A stretch of DNA of 29,611 nucleotides from an uncultured Burkholderiales bacterium (GTDB lineage: Bacteria; Pseudomonadota; Gammaproteobacteria; Burkholderiales; Burkholderiaceae), in contig CAMLJY010000068.1 in the NCBI GenBank assembly GCA_946480465.1, forward strand, positions 1-29,611, in the 5' to 3' direction. Positions 8,434 to 16,410 of the stretch are shown here, in pieces. A program made the translations under genes and the position numbers. A model generated the notes under the pieces. That model saw only the letters and a list, made by a program, of their open reading frames with translations, was not told the DNA's origin and made no database searches. Within the stretch, counting starts at the first letter, position 1. Every line of letters begins with the position of its first letter.

Positions 8434-9255
8434 ATGCAAGCGCTGATCCCTCGATTCCCCGCGTACTACGGCGCGCTGGACAAGGCCGGCTGGTGGGCGC
8501 TGCGCGTCTTCGCGCTGCTGCTGCTGGTGTTCCTGCTGCTGCCCATCCTGGTGGTGGTGCCGCTGTCCTTTTCGTCCAGCTCCTTCCTGGCCTACCCGAT
8601 CCCGGGCTGGTCGCTGCAGTGGTACGAAACGCTCTTCAACGCGCCCGAATGGGCCCGCGCGGCGAAGAACAGCTTCATCGTCGCGCCCGCGGCCACGCTG
8701 ATCGCGACGGTGCTGGGCACGCTGACGGCGGTGGGCCTGGCGCGGGTGAACTTTCCCGGCAAGGGCCTGTTGATGAGCGTGCTGATCGCGCCGATGGTGG
8801 TGCCCATCGTCGTCGTCGGCGTGGCCTGCTACCTGTTCTTCGCGCGCATCGGCCTGGCCGACAGCTACATCGGCCTCATCGTCGTGCACGCCGCTCTGGG
8901 CGCGCCTTTCGTCGTCACCACCGTGCTGGCCACGCTGCAGGGCTTCAACCACAACCTGGTGCGGGCCTCGCTCAGCCTGGGCGCCACGCCGCTGGAGACC
9001 TTCTTCCGCGTGACGCTGCCGGTGATCGCGCCGGGCGTGATCTCGGGCGCGCTGTTCGCCTTCGCGACCTCGTTCGACGAGGTGGTGGTCACGCTCTTCA
9101 TCGCCGGGCCCGACCAGGCCACGCTGCCGCGGCAGATGTTCAACGGCATCCGCGAGAACATCAACCCGACCATCGCCGCCGTGGCGACGCTGCTGACGCT
9201 GTTCACCACCGGGCTGATGCTCGCGCTCGAATGGCTGCGCGGCCGACGGCGATGA
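8434..9255 (+). CDS. ABC transporter permease, PotC-like
   Basis: Second inner-membrane subunit. 273 aa with about six hydrophobic helices, beginning with ALRVFALLLLVFLLLPILVV. The EAA loop LVRASLSLGATPLETFFRVT is followed by LPVIAPGVISGALFAF, as in PotC. ATG 8434 is preferred: GGGGTG lies just upstream across the stop of the previous permease. A GTG at 8425 that overlaps that stop would add three residues. Tight spacing shows the two permeases are made together. Confidence 0.88.
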   Translation: MQALIPRFPAYYGALDKAGWWALRVFALLLLVFLLLPILVVVPLSFSSSSFLAYPIPGWSLQWYETLFNAPEWARAAKNSFIVAPAATLIATVLGTLTAVGLARVNFPGKGLLMSVLIAPMVVPIVVVGVACYLFFARIGLADSYIGLIVVHAALGAPFVVTTVLATLQGFNHNLVRASLSLGATPLETFFRVTLPVIAPGVISGALFAFATSFDEVVVTLFIAGPDQATLPRQMFNGIRENINPTIAAVATLLTLFTTGLMLALEWLRGRRR

Positions 9256-9409
9256 GCTGATCGCCCCGGCGCTCGCGCCATCGCGGGTCGATCACGCGCC
9301 CGCCTGCTTCCTTCCCTGTCCCCCGCGCGCTGGCGCAGGCGGCCCGTCCGACCGCGCGGCGCTGCGCCGTGCCCGTCTTCTCCGTGCCGCGTCCTTCAGG
9401 AGGGCCACC

Positions 9410-10516
9410 ATGCGATCGCTTCCGCTCGTCTTCGGCCTGTTCTGCGGCGTGTTCTGCGGCTTGCTGCCGGCCGCCGCCATCGCGCAGGCCCAGGCGCCCG
9501 CGCCCCTGGTGGTCGCGAATTTCGGCGGCGCCAACGGCCAGGCCCAGGCCGTGGCGTTCATGAAGCCCTTCCGCGAGCGCAGCGGCATCGCGGTGAAGGC
9601 GGTGGAGTACACCGGCGACCTGGCACCGCTGCAGGCCCGGCCGGCGGGCGCCGCGCCGGCCTGGGACGTGGTGGAGGTGGAATCGACCGACCTGGCGCTG
9701 GGCTGTGCCGCCGGGCTCTTCGAACGCATCGACCGCAGCGCGGTCGCCTCCGCCGGGATGATGATTCCCGGCACGCTGCAGGAATGCGGCGTCGGCGCCT
9801 TCGTGTGGTCGACCGTGCTGGCCTACGACAGCGGCCGCTTCAAGGAGGCGCCGAAGAACTGGGCCGATTTCTTCGACGTGCTGCGCTTTCCGGGCAAGCG
9901 CGCGCTGCGCAAGGGCGCGCGCTACAACCTGGAGATCGCGCTGCTGGCCGATGGGGTGAACCGGCGTGACGTGTACGCCCTGCTCGCGACGCCCGCGGGC
10001 CAGGAGCGCGCCTGGGCCCGGCTGCAGGCGCTGCTGCCCCACGTGCGCTGGTGGGACGCCGGCGCGCAGCCGGTGCAGTGGCTGGCCAGCGGCGAGGTGG
10101 CGATGGCCAGCGCCTTCAACGGCCGCGTGGCGGTGGCGGCAGGGCAGGGCGCGCGGCTGGGCATGGTGTGGGCCGACGCGATCTACGAGTTCGACTACTG
10201 GACCATCGTCAAGGGCACGCCGCGCCGCGCGCAGGCCGAGGCCTTCATCTCCTTCGCGACGAGTGAAGCCGCGCAGCTCGCCTTCGCGCGCGAGATCGCC
10301 TACGGCCCCACGCACTTCGGCGCCATCATGAAGGTGGAGGAGGCGCGCAAGGGCAGGCCGCGCGACCCGCACCATGCGCTGATCGACCTGTCGATGGCGG
10401 CCAGCGACCTGCCCTCGGCGCCGGCCAACCTGCGCATCGGCCTGCCCTTCAATGCCGGCTTCTGGGCGACGAATGGAGCGGCCATCGAGAAGCGGCTGGG
10501 CGGACGGCTGCGCTGA
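9410..10516 (+). CDS. Periplasmic solute-binding protein of the ABC importer, copy 2
   Basis: 368 aa, paralogue of the binding protein at 6134-7165. Shared segments include NFGGANGQAQ, WDVVEVEST, CGVGAFVWSTVLAYD, FPGKRALRKGARYNLE, HVRWWDAGAQPVQWL and WTIVKGTPRRAQA. The signal peptide ends near AAAIAQA. CAGGAGGG precedes the ATG by 5 nt, a strong start. It lies 154 nt after the second permease, so it may be expressed separately. The two copies differ most at the N-terminus, and this one has an extra loop near residues 310-330. It may feed the same permeases with a second ligand. Confidence 0.87.
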   Translation: MRSLPLVFGLFCGVFCGLLPAAAIAQAQAPAPLVVANFGGANGQAQAVAFMKPFRERSGIAVKAVEYTGDLAPLQARPAGAAPAWDVVEVESTDLALGCAAGLFERIDRSAVASAGMMIPGTLQECGVGAFVWSTVLAYDSGRFKEAPKNWADFFDVLRFPGKRALRKGARYNLEIALLADGVNRRDVYALLATPAGQERAWARLQALLPHVRWWDAGAQPVQWLASGEVAMASAFNGRVAVAAGQGARLGMVWADAIYEFDYWTIVKGTPRRAQAEAFISFATSEAAQLAFAREIAYGPTHFGAIMKVEEARKGRPRDPHHALIDLSMAASDLPSAPANLRIGLPFNAGFWATNGAAIEKRLGGRLR

Positions 10517-10573
10517 CGGGGCCGCCCGGCATCCGCCGCGCGTTTACCCGCTGCGGCGCGGGCACGGGGCGCT

Positions 10574-11980
10574 TCAGGTCGGAGCCCGGTGCGCCTTCAG
10601 GTCTTCGTCCAGGAAGCGGTAGATGCGCTCGTCGTCGCAGTAGGCGACGTTGAAGCGCAGCCAGGGGCTGAGCTGCTCGGTGGCCGAGAACAACTGGCCC
10701 GGTCCCATCAGGATGCCGTGCTGCGCCGCCCGGCGGGACTGCGCGCCGGAATCGGCGCAGGCCGGGTGCCGGGCCCACAGGAAGAGGCCGCTCTTCGATT
10801 CGCAGAAGATCTCGTAGCCCAGGCCGATCAGGCGCGCGGCCACGCGTTCATGCTCGGCGGCCAGGCGGTCCTTCACCGTCTTCAGGTGGCGGCGCCAGCG
10901 CGCATCCGTCGCGGCTTCGAAGGCGATGCGCTCGGAGAACTCCGAGGTCGTCAGCCCGCCCACCATCTTCAGCCGCGCCAGGTCGTCCACCAGGTCCTGC
11001 GGCGCCACCAGGAATCCCACGCGTAAGTTGGGCGATATGGTTTTGGAGAAGCTGCCGATGTGCACCACGCGCGAGATCTGGTCCAGGCTGGCCAGCGAAG
11101 GGCGCTGCTCGGGGTCGAGGTCGGCATAGAGGTCGTTCTCGACGATCAGCAGGTCGTGCCGCTCGGCCACCTGCAGCAGCTTGTGCAGGTGTCCTGATTG
11201 CGCGCTGGAGCCGGTGGGGCTTTGCAGCCGCGGCTGCGTGAACATGATCTTCGGCCGGTGCGTGGCCACCGCCTCTTCGAGCGCGGCGAAGTCGTAGCCT
11301 TCGGGCACGCGCGGCATGCCGATGAGCCTGGCGCCGACGAAGCGCAGCACGTACAGCAGGTTGGGATAGCCCGGCTCGTCGACCAGCACCGCGTCGCCCG
11401 GCCGCACCAGCCGGCGCGCCACCAGGTCCATGGCCTGGCTGGAGCCCTGGGTCAGCAGCACCTGGTCTTCGCCGGCGGCGATCTCGCGGTTCACCAGCGC
11501 CTGGCTGACCAGGCGGCGCAGCGGCGCGTGGCCCTTGGGATCGCCGTAGCTGGGCATGGGCGCCAGCGAACTGGCCAGGCGCCGCAGGCCGCGCTGCAGG
11601 CCATCGTTGAAGAGCAGGCTGCTGGGCAGCCAGCCGCAGCCGGGACGCATCTCCAGCGCATGGCTTTCGAAGATGCTGCGCAGGTACCAGGTGCCATCGA
11701 ACTGGAAGCTGCGCGTGGCGCCGTTGTCATCCCCATGCGAGGCCGAGCGCCGCCGCACGAAGAAGCCCGCGCTGGGGCGCGACACCAGCACGCCCTGCGC
11801 CACCAGGCGGTCATAGGCCTCGACGACGGTGAAGAGGCTGACGCGGTGGCTGTTCGCGAACTGCCGGATCGACGGCATCTTCATGCCCGGCCGCAGCGTC
11901 TGTTCCTCGACCAGGCGGGTCACGCCGGCGACGATCTGGGTGACGAGCGAGCGGTCGGAATGCGGGTCGATCTGGAACAT
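10574..11980 (-). CDS. MocR/GabR-type transcription regulator (GntR helix-turn-helix fused to aminotransferase fold)
   Basis: 468 aa. Residues 1-75 form a GntR winged helix: SLVTQIVAGVTRLVEEQ, then MPSIRQFANSHRVSLFTVVE, then LVSRPSAGFFV. The rest is a class I aminotransferase-like domain that binds PLP and senses an amino compound. Seen: LLTQGSSQAMDLVARRLVRP, DEPGYPN, IVENDLYADL (pyridine-binding Asp) and the PLP Lys313 in GSFSKTISPNLRVGF. GabR, the known relative, activates gabTD in response to GABA and PLP, so the regulator of this module is the natural reading. ATG 11980 begins the conserved MFQIDPHSDRSL. Another ATG at 12010 is possible, and neither has a strong ribosome binding site. Convergent with the transporter operon. 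Confidence 0.88.
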   Translation of the reverse strand: MFQIDPHSDRSLVTQIVAGVTRLVEEQTLRPGMKMPSIRQFANSHRVSLFTVVEAYDRLVAQGVLVSRPSAGFFVRRRSASHGDDNGATRSFQFDGTWYLRSIFESHALEMRPGCGWLPSSLLFNDGLQRGLRRLASSLAPMPSYGDPKGHAPLRRLVSQALVNREIAAGEDQVLLTQGSSQAMDLVARRLVRPGDAVLVDEPGYPNLLYVLRFVGARLIGMPRVPEGYDFAALEEAVATHRPKIMFTQPRLQSPTGSSAQSGHLHKLLQVAERHDLLIVENDLYADLDPEQRPSLASLDQISRVVHIGSFSKTISPNLRVGFLVAPQDLVDDLARLKMVGGLTTSEFSERIAFEAATDARWRRHLKTVKDRLAAEHERVAARLIGLGYEIFCESKSGLFLWARHPACADSGAQSRRAAQHGILMGPGQLFSATEQLSPWLRFNVAYCDDERIYRFLDEDLKAHRAPT

Positions 11981-12085
11981 GGGGTCGGCGGGGCGTTGGG
12001 GCCCACGCATGGGCCGGCCGACGATAGCAAGCACCCCGGGGGCTGTCGAGCATCCGGCAAGCGCGCCCGCAAGAAGCCGGCCGCC

Positions 12086-12114
12086 AAAAAAAGGGCCGCC
12101 CCTGGAGGCGGCCC
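12086..12114 (-). terminator. Rho-independent terminator of the porin gene
   Basis: Perfect 8-bp stem (GGGCCGCC 12093-12100 and GGCGGCCC 12107-12114) with a 6-nt loop. On the minus strand it is followed by seven U (12092-12086). It lies 58 nt beyond the porin stop codon. Confidence 0.92.
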
Positions 12115-12171
12115 AAGCTCTCGCCCCGATGGCCTTGCCACCGAGCCTGTTGCGCACGCCGCGGCGTGCGT

Positions 12172-13167
12172 TCAGAACGACAGCACGAAGCCGACGTTGA
12201 AGGCGCCGTCGCCGCTGCCGTCGTCGGTGCCGTTGCCCACCACGTAGCCGGCGCCGCGCTTGTTGCTGATGTGGGCGTAGGCGACGTACGCGGTCAGCAC
12301 CTTGTTCATCGGCCGGGTGTAGCCGATGCCGGCCTGGCTGGCGTCCTTGCCGGCGCCGGTGCGGTCGTCGAGCCGGATGTAGCTGCCGATCAGCGAGCCG
12401 CCCAAGAGCGGCACCGAGCCACCGACGAGGTACACGTTCTTGCCCGTGGAGCGCTGGTAGAGGCCGGACAGCTTGGCGGCCTTGAAGTCGTAGCTGGCGC
12501 CGACGTTGGTGTCCTTGACGTTGCTGCCGTCCTCGTTGCGCAGTTCGTTGTGCGCCGCGCCGAGCATGAGCGGCCCGGCTTCGTAGCCCACCGATGCGCC
12601 CAGGCGCCGGTTGGCGCTGCGGTTGCCCGGCTTCTCGCCGAAGCCGTACAGCACCGAAGCCGACACGCCGCCGAGCGCCGGCATCGAATAGACGACCGAA
12701 TTGTTGGCCCGCAATCCGGCAAAGCCGAACAGGTTGGTCGACGTGCCCGCCAATCCGGTGCCGAATGGATCGAAGGTATCGAGATTCAGGAAGGCCGGCG
12801 TGTATTGGCGGCCCAATGACAATTCACCGAACGAACCTTCCAGTGCCAGGACCGCCTTGCGGCCCATGAAGGTGCCGCCGGTGCAGTAGGGCGCGCCGGG
12901 ATTGTTGTTGGAATCGGCACAGACGCCGGTCTCCAGCTGGCCTTTGGCCTTCATGCCGCCGCCGATGTCGAAGGCGGCCTTCACGCCCAGGCGCGAAGGC
13001 AGCATGACGCCGGTGGACAGCTTGTCCACCGTACCTTCCGGGCCGCCGGTCTCGTGCACGTAGCCGACGTCCACCTTGCCGTAGAGCGTGACCTCGGCCT
13101 GTGCGGAGGCGGCGCCGAGAGCGGACAAGGCGCCAATGGCGGCGATTGCCGACGCGCGGATCTTCAT
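12172..13167 (-). CDS. Gram-negative trimeric porin (Burkholderiales type)
   Basis: Outer-membrane diffusion channel. 331 aa. Signal peptide MKIRASAIAAIGALSALG with cut after ASAQA. The mature start EVTLYGKVDVGYVHETGG is typical of Burkholderiales porins. Further marks are a constriction-loop region with two Cys (near CADSNNNPGAPYC), many alternating beta-strand segments, and the C-terminal FNVGFVLSF whose last Phe is the signal for outer-membrane assembly. AAAGGAAG precedes the ATG. The longer open frame from 13296 is not the true start. The gene has its own terminator, so it is a single-gene unit. Confidence 0.93.
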   Translation of the reverse strand: MKIRASAIAAIGALSALGAASAQAEVTLYGKVDVGYVHETGGPEGTVDKLSTGVMLPSRLGVKAAFDIGGGMKAKGQLETGVCADSNNNPGAPYCTGGTFMGRKAVLALEGSFGELSLGRQYTPAFLNLDTFDPFGTGLAGTSTNLFGFAGLRANNSVVYSMPALGGVSASVLYGFGEKPGNRSANRRLGASVGYEAGPLMLGAAHNELRNEDGSNVKDTNVGASYDFKAAKLSGLYQRSTGKNVYLVGGSVPLLGGSLIGSYIRLDDRTGAGKDASQAGIGYTRPMNKVLTAYVAYAHISNKRGAGYVVGNGTDDGSGDGAFNVGFVLSF

Positions 13168-13186
13168 CGAACTTCCTTTCATTGGA

Positions 13187-13200
13187 CCGGTGGTCACCGG
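13187..13200. promoter_or_regulatory. 14-bp dyad in the porin leader
   Basis: CCGGTG-GT-CACCGG, a perfect 6-bp inverted repeat with a 2-nt centre, 19 nt upstream of the porin ATG. It could be an operator or an RNA hairpin in the 5' leader. No further evidence. Confidence 0.25.
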
Positions 13201-13264
13201 CAGTGGGAATGACCGCGGCAATGTAGGAGTCCATATCCTTTGCAAACAGTGACAGGCAGGCCAT

Positions 13265-13355
13265 TGCGCCCGGCTCGCCGATCGGGCCGGGCGCATGCGC
13301 CGTTTGGCGCCGGGGGCAGTACGGAATTACCCTGGCACCGCCCATTCAGGGGCGG
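13265..13355. repeat. Cluster of three hairpins between hom and the porin gene
   Basis: A 10-bp perfect stem TGCGCCCGGC (13265-13274) / GCCGGGCGCA (13286-13295), then GCGCC-GTTT-GGCGC (13297-13310), then CCGCCC-N6-GGGCGG (13338-13355). None has a U-run. They lie 70-160 nt past the hom stop and may terminate, pause or protect the hom transcript. Confidence 0.4.
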
Positions 13356-13427
13356 AGATCACGACCGTGGTGCGCAATGGCGCGACTGGTGCGCACGAGC
13401 GGGCGTGGCGGAATGCCGCACAGGCTC

Positions 13428-14801
13428 TCAGGCCAGTGCTTCCACCGCCAGCCGCCGCGGTGCGCCGCGCACGCCCGGCAGCCTGGCCATGGCCGTCATC
13501 GCGGCGCGGGCGGCGTGCAGCGGTGCTTCGGCGGTCAGCAGCACGATCTCGCGGCCGCGGCCGCTGCCCACCTGGTCTTCGCCGGCCACGTCGCGGTTGG
13601 CCTGCACCGCCAGTCCGTGGTCGGCCAGCGTGTCCAGCAGCAGGCCGAACACCGCCGCGTCCTGATCCACCGGCACGCTCAGGCAATGACCCGTCAGGTG
13701 AGCGTCCAACGGCAGCAGTGGCTGCGGCTGCATCGCGGCGGCCTGGAAACCCAGCGTCGGCATGGGCAGCCCGCCGCCCTGCCGCGCCACGTCGACCAGG
13801 TCGGCGATCACGGCCGAGGCCGTCTGCTCCGCTCCGGCGCCTGCGCCGCAGTAGGTGGTGGGTCCGGCGGCATCGCTCTTGACCACCACGCCGTTCATCG
13901 CACCGTCGACGCCGGCCAGCAGGCTGGACTGCGGCACCAGCGCCGGCTGCACCCGAAGCTCGATGCCGTCGACGCGGCGCCGGGCCACGCCCAGCAGCTT
14001 GATGCGGCAGCCCAGCGCCTCGGCGTGGCGCACGTCCGCCGCCTGCAGCTGCGTGATGCCTTCGACCGCCACCGCATCGAAGCGCAGCGGCATGCCGAAG
14101 GCCATGCTCGCCAGCAGCGTCAGCTTGTGGGCGGCGTCGATGCCTTCCACGTCGAAGCGCGGATCGGCTTCCGCATAGCCCAGCCGCTGGGCCTCGCGCA
14201 GCGCGGTCTCGAAGGACCAGCCGCGCTCGCGCATCGCACTGAGCACGAAGTTGCTGGTGCCGTTGATGATGCCGGCCAGCCATTCGATGCGGTTGGCCGC
14301 CAGCCCCTCGCGCAGCGCCTTGACGATCGGGATGCTGACCGCCACCGCGCCCTCGAAGGCCACCGTCACGCCCCGCTGGCGCGCCGCGGCGAAGATCTCG
14401 TCGCCATGCAGCGCCAGCAGCGCCTTGTTGGCGGTGACCACGTGCTTGCCGTGCGCGATGGCGTCCAGCACCAGGCTGCGCGCGGCATCGCAGCCGCCGA
14501 TGGCCTCGACCACGACGTCGATCTGCGGGTGGCGGACGACACGCTGCGCGTCGCCGACCAACTCCACCTCGGGGCCCAGCAGCGGCCGCGCGCGCGGCAG
14601 GTTGCGCGCGGCGGCCATGCGCAGCTCGATGTCGCGGCCGCAGCGCGCGCGGATCAGCGCCTGGTTGCGCGCCAGCACGCGGGCGGTGCCGCTGCCGACG
14701 GTGCCGACGCCGAGCAGGCCGACGCGCAGTGGAGGCAAGGGCGGCTGCGCGGGGGCGGCCGAGAGGGGCTGTGCCGGGAACGGCGAAGCGGAAGCGAGCA
14801 T
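13428..14801 (-). CDS. hom: Homoserine dehydrogenase
   Basis: Reduces aspartate semialdehyde to homoserine, the branch point to threonine, isoleucine and methionine. 457 aa. Seen: NAD(P)-binding VGLLGVGTVGSGTARVL near residue 27, VVTANKALLA, substrate block IINGTSNFVLSAM, the LGYAEADPRFDVEGIDAAHKL segment with the catalytic Asp/Lys region, and a C-terminal ACT-like domain (about 370-455). The start is supported by CGGAG 8 nt before ATG. The N-terminus carries about 25 extra Pro/Ala-rich residues before the Rossmann fold. No thrC follows, unlike many proteobacteria, so this may be a second or specialised copy. An attenuator leader lies directly upstream. Confidence 0.93.
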   Translation of the reverse strand: MLASASPFPAQPLSAAPAQPPLPPLRVGLLGVGTVGSGTARVLARNQALIRARCGRDIELRMAAARNLPRARPLLGPEVELVGDAQRVVRHPQIDVVVEAIGGCDAARSLVLDAIAHGKHVVTANKALLALHGDEIFAAARQRGVTVAFEGAVAVSIPIVKALREGLAANRIEWLAGIINGTSNFVLSAMRERGWSFETALREAQRLGYAEADPRFDVEGIDAAHKLTLLASMAFGMPLRFDAVAVEGITQLQAADVRHAEALGCRIKLLGVARRRVDGIELRVQPALVPQSSLLAGVDGAMNGVVVKSDAAGPTTYCGAGAGAEQTASAVIADLVDVARQGGGLPMPTLGFQAAAMQPQPLLPLDAHLTGHCLSVPVDQDAAVFGLLLDTLADHGLAVQANRDVAGEDQVGSGRGREIVLLTAEAPLHAARAAMTAMARLPGVRGAPRRLAVEALA

Positions 14802-14836
14802 GGGTTTTCTCCGTTGTGTGCCGGCGGCGGACGGAG

Positions 14837-14872
14837 AAAAACGAAGGCCCCGTCCATCGCTGGCGGGGCCTT
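14837..14872 (-). terminator. Attenuator terminator in the hom leader
   Basis: On the minus strand, a 9-bp perfect stem (14872-14864 with 14852-14844, core GGCCCCG/CGGGGCC), an 11-nt loop, then U5 at 14841-14837. It lies after the leader peptide and 35 nt before the hom start, so it would stop transcription before hom when threonine is plentiful. Its 5' arm overlaps a segment able to pair with the end of the leader ORF (TGGCGG 14909-14904 with CCGCCA 14866-14861), a candidate antiterminator. Confidence 0.85.
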
Positions 14873-14900
14873 GGGGTGGAAGCGTTTCAGCCGCTCGTGA

Positions 14901-14960
14901 TCACCGCCACGGTCCGCACCAGGCGGTCGTGGTAATGGTGGTAATCGAGGTAATGGCCAT
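14901..14960 (-). CDS. Threonine/isoleucine-rich leader peptide of the hom attenuator (thrL-like)
   Basis: Encodes MAITSITTITTTAWCGPWR then TGA. Six of 19 residues are Thr and three are Ile, clustered at positions 3-12, the pattern of enterobacterial thrL. Stalling of the ribosome on these codons when charged tRNA-Thr or tRNA-Ile is scarce would free the antiterminator. A pause hairpin ACCGCC (14927-14922) / GGCGGT (14908-14903) spans the end of the peptide. No strong Shine-Dalgarno site precedes this ATG. An in-frame ATG at 15017 would give 38 residues, but that codon sits almost at the predicted transcription start. Confidence 0.85.
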   Translation of the reverse strand: MAITSITTITTTAWCGPWR

Positions 14961-15026
14961 CACGGCAGCGGGGGCCGCAGGGGCCGGAATGGCGATCGAG
15001 GGGGGCTGGGGACGCATCGGGGCGCG

Positions 15027-15056
15027 ATCATGCCTGCGACGGCGCGCCGGCGTCAA
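15027..15056 (-). promoter_or_regulatory. Predicted sigma-70 promoter of the hom leader
   Basis: TTGACG (-35, 15056-15051), 18-nt spacer, CATGAT (-10, 15032-15027, 4 of 6 consensus). Transcription would start near 15020, leaving about 60 nt before the leader ATG and about 220 nt before hom. It lies only 29 nt past the stop of the last lipid-cluster gene. Confidence 0.6.
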
Positions 15057-15084
15057 GACTGACTGACTGCGCCCGGTGCGCGGC

Positions 15085-16410
15085 TCATGTGGCCGCGGCG
15101 TGCAGCGACCGCAGCTCTTCCTGCAGCGCCGACAACAGCAGCCCCGGCTCAGGCACCAGCTGCGCGTCGCAGGACACGCTCATCACCGCCTGGCCGGCGT
15201 AGGTGCTCAGCATCACGCCCAGCCCGGTTTGCCCCGTCTGGGGAACCCAGCAGTGGAACTCGCTGATCCGCGTGCCTGCCAGGAAGCGGTGCTCGGCCGG
15301 TCCCTGCAGGTTTGTCGACACCAGCGAGCCCTTGCTGGTGAAGAGTCCCATGGCCAGCGTCTGCAGAAAACGCGGCAGGCAGCCCATGCCCGTCATCAGG
15401 GCGAGCGTGGCATAGGGGTGGCAGGAAGCCTTGATGGCCCGCATGCCCTGGCTCACCGCCTTCAGCCGCTGGCCGGACTCGGCCAGGTGCGTCGGCAGGG
15501 CCAGGGCGGTCAGCGTGAAGTGGTTGCCCATCAGGGCGGCATCTTCGCGCTGCCTCAGGTTGTAGGTGACGGCCGCGCGCAGCTGCGTGCCACCCACGCC
15601 CCGGCCCAGCGAGTGCGCATGCCGGCGCAGCGCGCCGGCCACCACGCCCAGCCAGACGTCGTTGATGGTGACGCCGTGGCGGCGGGCCACCTGCCTGAAC
15701 TGGTCCAGAGGAATCGACGCGCTGCTCAGCAGGCGCTTCTGCTGCCCGGGCCGGCCTCTGTAGTGCACGCTGGAGTCCCGTCGCAGCAGGCTCAGGCGCA
15801 GCACCTGCCAGGCCGTGCCCAGCCAGCGCGCCGGGGCCGGCCCCAGGGCCGGTGGCGGCGGCACGTGGCGGCAGCGACCGCGGACGGGGTCCTCCAGGCG
15901 CGGGTGGCCCTCGGCCTGATGGGCGACGTCACTGAGGTGGCGCAGCATGTGCACCAGGCCGTCGCCGTCCGTCATGCAGTGGTGCTGCCTGACGATCAGC
16001 GCCGCCGTCCCGTCCGTGCTGGAGCGCAGCAGCCGCCATTGCCACAGGGGCCGCCGCGGGTCCAGCGCCTCGGGCGCCCACTCGGCGAGGCTGGCTTCCA
16101 CCGCCGCGGCGTCCACGGCCCGCGGCAGAACGCGCTCCTGCAGGTGGTAGGCGGCATCCAGGCGCGCCACGGGCTCCCAGTGGTAGCCCAGCCAGCCGCG
16201 CCGGACCCGCTGCGCGAAGCGGGGATAGGCCAGCAGGCGCCGGCCCACCAGCGCGTGCAGACGGGCCAGGCCGGGGGACTGGTCCAGCAAGGCCACCCAG
16301 TAGATGACCATGCGGTTGCAGGGCGCGTCCATGCGCAGCCAGGTCACGTCGCGCCAGCCCATGGCCTGGGGCGCGTGCGGCGGCGCCTGCCAGTGCCCGG
16401 CTTCGCTCAT
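15085..16410 (-). CDS. WS/DGAT-family acyltransferase (wax ester synthase-like)
   Basis: 441 aa. Members join an acyl-CoA (or acyl-ACP) to an alcohol, giving wax esters or triacylglycerol, at the membrane or lipid body. Seen: the catalytic HHCMTDGDG with His144 and Asp148 (HHxxxDG), the second family motif NDVWLGVVAGALRRH, and the N-terminal start region MGWRDVTWLRMDAPCNRM. The C-terminal half includes NLRQREDAALMGNH and STNLQGPAEHRFLAG. Start ATG overlaps the stop of the upstream gene (ATGA). Last gene of the 12-gene operon, fitting a final esterification step. The true alcohol and acyl donors are unknown. Confidence 0.85.
   Translation of the reverse strand: MSEAGHWQAPPHAPQAMGWRDVTWLRMDAPCNRMVIYWVALLDQSPGLARLHALVGRRLLAYPRFAQRVRRGWLGYHWEPVARLDAAYHLQERVLPRAVDAAAVEASLAEWAPEALDPRRPLWQWRLLRSSTDGTAALIVRQHHCMTDGDGLVHMLRHLSDVAHQAEGHPRLEDPVRGRCRHVPPPPALGPAPARWLGTAWQVLRLSLLRRDSSVHYRGRPGQQKRLLSSASIPLDQFRQVARRHGVTINDVWLGVVAGALRRHAHSLGRGVGGTQLRAAVTYNLRQREDAALMGNHFTLTALALPTHLAESGQRLKAVSQGMRAIKASCHPYATLALMTGMGCLPRFLQTLAMGLFTSKGSLVSTNLQGPAEHRFLAGTRISEFHCWVPQTGQTGLGVMLSTYAGQAVMSVSCDAQLVPEPGLLLSALQEELRSLHAAAT

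Noticed and set aside
10517..10573. Intrinsic terminator between the convergent transporter and regulator genes
   Set aside because: Only a 6-bp stem with a 14-nt loop and no U-run on either side.
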